The position numbers were made by a program, and so were the translations under genes. This document shows positions 6,316-8,482 of a stretch of DNA of 8,482 bases, one piece after another. Location: NCBI GenBank assembly GCA_945863825.1, contig CAMBBY010000028.1:1-8482 (forward strand), in the 5' to 3' direction. How positions within the stretch are numbered: position 1 is the stretch's first letter; each line of letters begins with the position of its first letter. Source of the DNA: an uncultured Prevotella sp. (GTDB lineage Bacteria > Bacteroidota > Bacteroidia > Bacteroidales > Bacteroidaceae). Under the pieces are notes generated by a model that saw only the letters and a program-made list of their open reading frames with translations, had not been told where the DNA came from and ran no database searches.

Positions 6316-8436
6316 TTACATCGGATCCACATCATAATAAATGACCAAAGCCCCATATCGCGGATCTTTCGACATTTTTTCTTGAGCAAACAACAGGAAT
6401 TCCCTCACTTTCCTATAGTCGAGAGAATTCTCCAACTTGATGACAATCTTACGGATATTCATTGTCTTCACACGAGCCACTGCAGGCTTGTCTGGTCCTA
6501 AGATTCTCTCCCCAAACCATCCTCGCAAGGTCTGTCCCAGCTCCATACTTGCCTGCTGACAGACATTCTCATGCTTGTGCTTCAGATAGACGTTGATGAG
6601 ATGATAGAAAGGCGGATAATGAAAGGCTCTACGTTCTTCCAGCAAGTCGCGATAGAAAGTGGCATAATCATTGTGAACCACCTGCGAGATAACAGGCAAT
6701 TCCGGAGATTTCGTCTGAAGGATCACCAGTCCTCGCTTGCTCTTTCTGCCAGCCCTTCCACTCACCTGCGCCATCATCATAAAGGCATGTTCGTAGGCCC
6801 GGAAGTCTGGATAATTGAGCATCGAGTCGGCATTGAGAATACCCACTACGCTCACCTTGTCAAAATCCAGTCCCTTGGAAATCATCTGCGTACCGATAAG
6901 CAGGTTGGTCTTTCCCGAAGAAAAATCCTCTATCAGGCGTTCATAGGCATTGCGAGTGCGGGTCGTATCAAGATCCATACGGGCAATACGCGCCTCAGGG
7001 AAGATTTCTGTCAACTGGTCTTCCACCTTCTCTGTTCCGATACCACGCCCCGTCAGTTCGGTACTTCCACAATTAGGACATTCCGTAGGAACGGGATACG
7101 TGTAGCCACAATAATGGCAGGTAAGCAGATTGATATTCTTATGCAATGTGAGCGACACATCACAGTTTTTGCATTTCGGCACCCATCCACAGACCTTACA
7201 CTCAATCATCGGCGCAAAACCGCGCCTGTTCTGAAAGAGAATAGCCTGTTCGCCACGCTGCAAGGCCTCTCTTACCGCAGCCAAGAGTTGTGGCGAATAT
7301 GCCCCTTTCATGATCTTGCGATGGCGTAAATCCTTCACATCCACCACCTGTATTTCCGGCAGTTGGATGTCTTTATATCGCATTTTCATCTCCACCAGAC
7401 CATACTTTCCCTGCTGGGCATTGTAATAACTTTCCATCGAAGGAGTTGCCGTACCCAAGAGCACTTTGGCTTCGGGATACATGCTTGCCAAAACGATGGC
7501 AGCGCTGCGGGCATGATAGCGAGGAGCCGGGTCCTGCTGCTTGAAACTGGTTTCATGCTCCTCGTCCACAATCACAAGTCCAAGTTTTTGAAAAGGCAGG
7601 AAGACTGCACTTCTGGCTCCCAAAATGACATCATAAGGATGATCAGACATCTGTTTCTGCCAGATTTCCACACGTTCTGCATCGCTATATTTTGAGTGAT
7701 AGATGCCAAGTCGGTCTCCAAAAACCCGGTGAAGACGTTCCATAATCTGCACCGTAAGCGCGATTTCCGGCAAGAGATAAAGTACCTGCCTATGCTCATC
7801 GAGCGCCTGTTTGATGAGGTGAATATAGACCTCCGTCTTACCGCTGGAAGTCACACCATGCAAGAGCACCACATTCTTCTTCATCATCTGCATCAGAATC
7901 TGGTTATAAGCATCCTGCTGGGGCATTGAGAGCGGTTTGATCAACTCGAAATGAGATTCGCCAGATGTATTCAGACGCCCTACTTCTATCTCATATGTGA
8001 AAAGAAATCCCTTGTCTATCAGAGTTTTAACAATGGCAGAGGTAGAATGACTCTCGTTCATCAGTTCCTCCTTCGTTACTTTTTCTATAAAAGAAGGGAT
8101 ATCAGGTGATTGGTTTCCATTTGAAGAAGAAACATCAGAAGGCTGGCTTCCATTTGAACAAGGAATATCAGGAGACTGCATATTTCTCAATTCATAGAAT
8201 TCCTCCCGCAGCAGTCCGTTTTCATCTACCTCGTTTTCGAGAAGAATATCCCAATGAGACAGTTGGAGGAAGGTGGTAAAAGCCTTCATTTGCTTGACGG
8301 CCCGCCCCATCATCTGAAGCGCCACACGGAGCGTCTGTGGATTGCGATAAGCACTCGACAAACCGACATATAGCTCCATTTTGGGTTTAAACTTCTCTGT
8401 AGATTTCAGTCCAGCCGGGAAAGCAGCATTATAGAC
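6316..8436 (-). CDS. priA: Primosomal protein N' (PriA replication-restart helicase), N-terminally truncated
   Basis: PriA is a superfamily 2 DNA helicase that recognises stalled or collapsed forks and reloads the replisome. 706 genomic codons remain; the adapter cuts the 5' end at 8436. By comparison with full-length PriA, about 110 residues (the 3'-DNA-end-binding domain) are missing. Counting from the first genomic residue (V at 8434-8436): a winged-helix region at about 50-150, Walker A GVTSSGKTE (194-202), the DEEH box (291-294), TATPS (329-333), eight zinc-binding cysteines in four CxxC pairs (413/416, 422/425, 440/443, 453/456), and QVSGRAGR (557-564). All core motifs are intact. Reading through the adapter, an ORF caller starts at a GTG at 8449-8451 and prefixes MYKRQ, which is entirely Tn5 mosaic end. 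The winged-helix region carries a Ser/Pro/Asn-rich insertion made by a 33-bp repeat. The gene converges on the FadL-like gene and ends in TAA at 6316-6318. Confidence 0.96.
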   Translation of the reverse strand, partial: VYNAAFPAGLKSTEKFKPKMELYVGLSSAYRNPQTLRVALQMMGRAVKQMKAFTTFLQLSHWDILLENEVDENGLLREEFYELRNMQSPDIPCSNGSQPSDVSSSNGNQSPDIPSFIEKVTKEELMNESHSTSAIVKTLIDKGFLFTYEIEVGRLNTSGESHFELIKPLSMPQQDAYNQILMQMMKKNVVLLHGVTSSGKTEVYIHLIKQALDEHRQVLYLLPEIALTVQIMERLHRVFGDRLGIYHSKYSDAERVEIWQKQMSDHPYDVILGARSAVFLPFQKLGLVIVDEEHETSFKQQDPAPRYHARSAAIVLASMYPEAKVLLGTATPSMESYYNAQQGKYGLVEMKMRYKDIQLPEIQVVDVKDLRHRKIMKGAYSPQLLAAVREALQRGEQAILFQNRRGFAPMIECKVCGWVPKCKNCDVSLTLHKNINLLTCHYCGYTYPVPTECPNCGSTELTGRGIGTEKVEDQLTEIFPEARIARMDLDTTRTRNAYERLIEDFSSGKTNLLIGTQMISKGLDFDKVSVVGILNADSMLNYPDFRAYEHAFMMMAQVSGRAGRKSKRGLVILQTKSPELPVISQVVHNDYATFYRDLLEERRAFHYPPFYHLINVYLKHKHENVCQQASMELGQTLRGWFGERILGPDKPAVARVKTMNIRKIVIKLENSLDYRKVREFLLFAQEKMSKDPRYGALVIYYDVDPM
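8096..8181. repeat. 33-bp in-frame tandem repeat inside priA
   Basis: Two copies of a 33-bp unit (8096-8128 and 8129-8161) share CATCAG/TATCAG near the start and TTCCATTTGAA near the end. A third, decaying copy (from 8162) keeps the first ten or so bases, including ATATCAGG. The unit length is a multiple of three, so it encodes an 11-residue repeat (SPDIPCSNGSQ, PSDVSSSNGNQ, then SPDIPS). It lies between the FYELRN and VTKEEL segments of the PriA winged-helix domain. Confidence 0.75.
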
Positions 8437-8482
8437 CTGTCTCTTATACACATCTCCGAGCCCACGAGACTAAGGCGAATCT
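8437..8482 (-). other. Nextera/Illumina sequencing adapter (artefact)
   Basis: Bases 8437-8455 (CTGTCTCTTATACACATCT) are the Tn5 mosaic end in reverse complement. Bases 8456-8470 (CCGAGCCCACGAGAC) complete the Nextera read-2 adapter. Bases 8471-8478 (TAAGGCGA) match the i7 index N701, and ATCT (8479-8482) begins the P7 arm. None of this is genomic. It supplies the false GTG start and MYKRQ residues at the front of priA. Confidence 0.98.

Noticed and set aside
6571..7329. A 252-codon plus-strand frame opposite priA.
   Set aside because: Antisense shadow of the strongly supported helicase and zinc-binding part of PriA; no domain of its own.
47..8436. Search for a new multi-gene system (defence, toxin-antitoxin, biosynthetic cluster, CRISPR, mobile island).
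   Set aside because: All five genes belong to known conserved families, appear to be mostly separate transcription units, and leave no gap over 300 bp. Nothing suggests an undescribed system.

Overview
The window is an 8.4-kb piece of ordinary chromosome from a Bacteroidota organism, most likely a Prevotella/Segatella-type member of the Bacteroidales. Evidence for this is -7 promoter elements of the TAnnTTTG type (perfect copies upstream of gltX and of the outer-membrane gene), start codons preceded by A/T-rich leaders without a Shine-Dalgarno sequence, and proteins whose insertions and motifs look like Bacteroidales versions (GluRS, a FadL-like barrel, PriA). The genus is a judgement from memory of similar proteins and was not searched.

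Both ends are artificial. Bases 1-46 are the end of the Illumina P5 arm, an 8-base i5 index and the Nextera read-1/Tn5 mosaic-end adapter. Bases 8437-8482 are the mirror-image read-2 adapter, an i7 index and the first bases of the P7 arm. Real genomic DNA is therefore 47-8436, and the genes at both edges (waaA and priA) are cut by the adapter, not by biology.

Layout, left to right: the N-terminal 100 codons of waaA (Kdo transferase, minus strand); a 125-bp gap with a long minus-strand hairpin; complete gltX (glutamyl-tRNA synthetase, minus strand); a 211-bp divergent promoter region; a complete 7TM-HD phosphohydrolase gene of the PgpH type (plus strand), ended by a strong stem-loop; a promoter and a complete FadL/OmpP1-type outer-membrane barrel gene (plus strand); a convergent gap holding a terminator and a short cluster of CGGAT-type repeats; and priA (replication-restart helicase, minus strand), which lacks its N terminus.

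The genes are housekeeping or envelope functions: LPS inner core (waaA), translation (gltX), predicted cyclic-di-AMP turnover (PgpH-like), outer-membrane uptake of hydrophobic compounds (FadL-like) and replication restart (priA). gltX and waaA run in the same direction and could be co-transcribed, with the hairpin between them as a possible control point. The other genes appear to be separate transcription units. I see no mobile element, CRISPR array, RNA gene, defence locus or candidate new multi-gene system. The points worth a second look are the adapters, the gltX-waaA hairpin, an in-frame 33-bp repeat inside priA, the CGGAT repeat cluster, and a few protein-level features.
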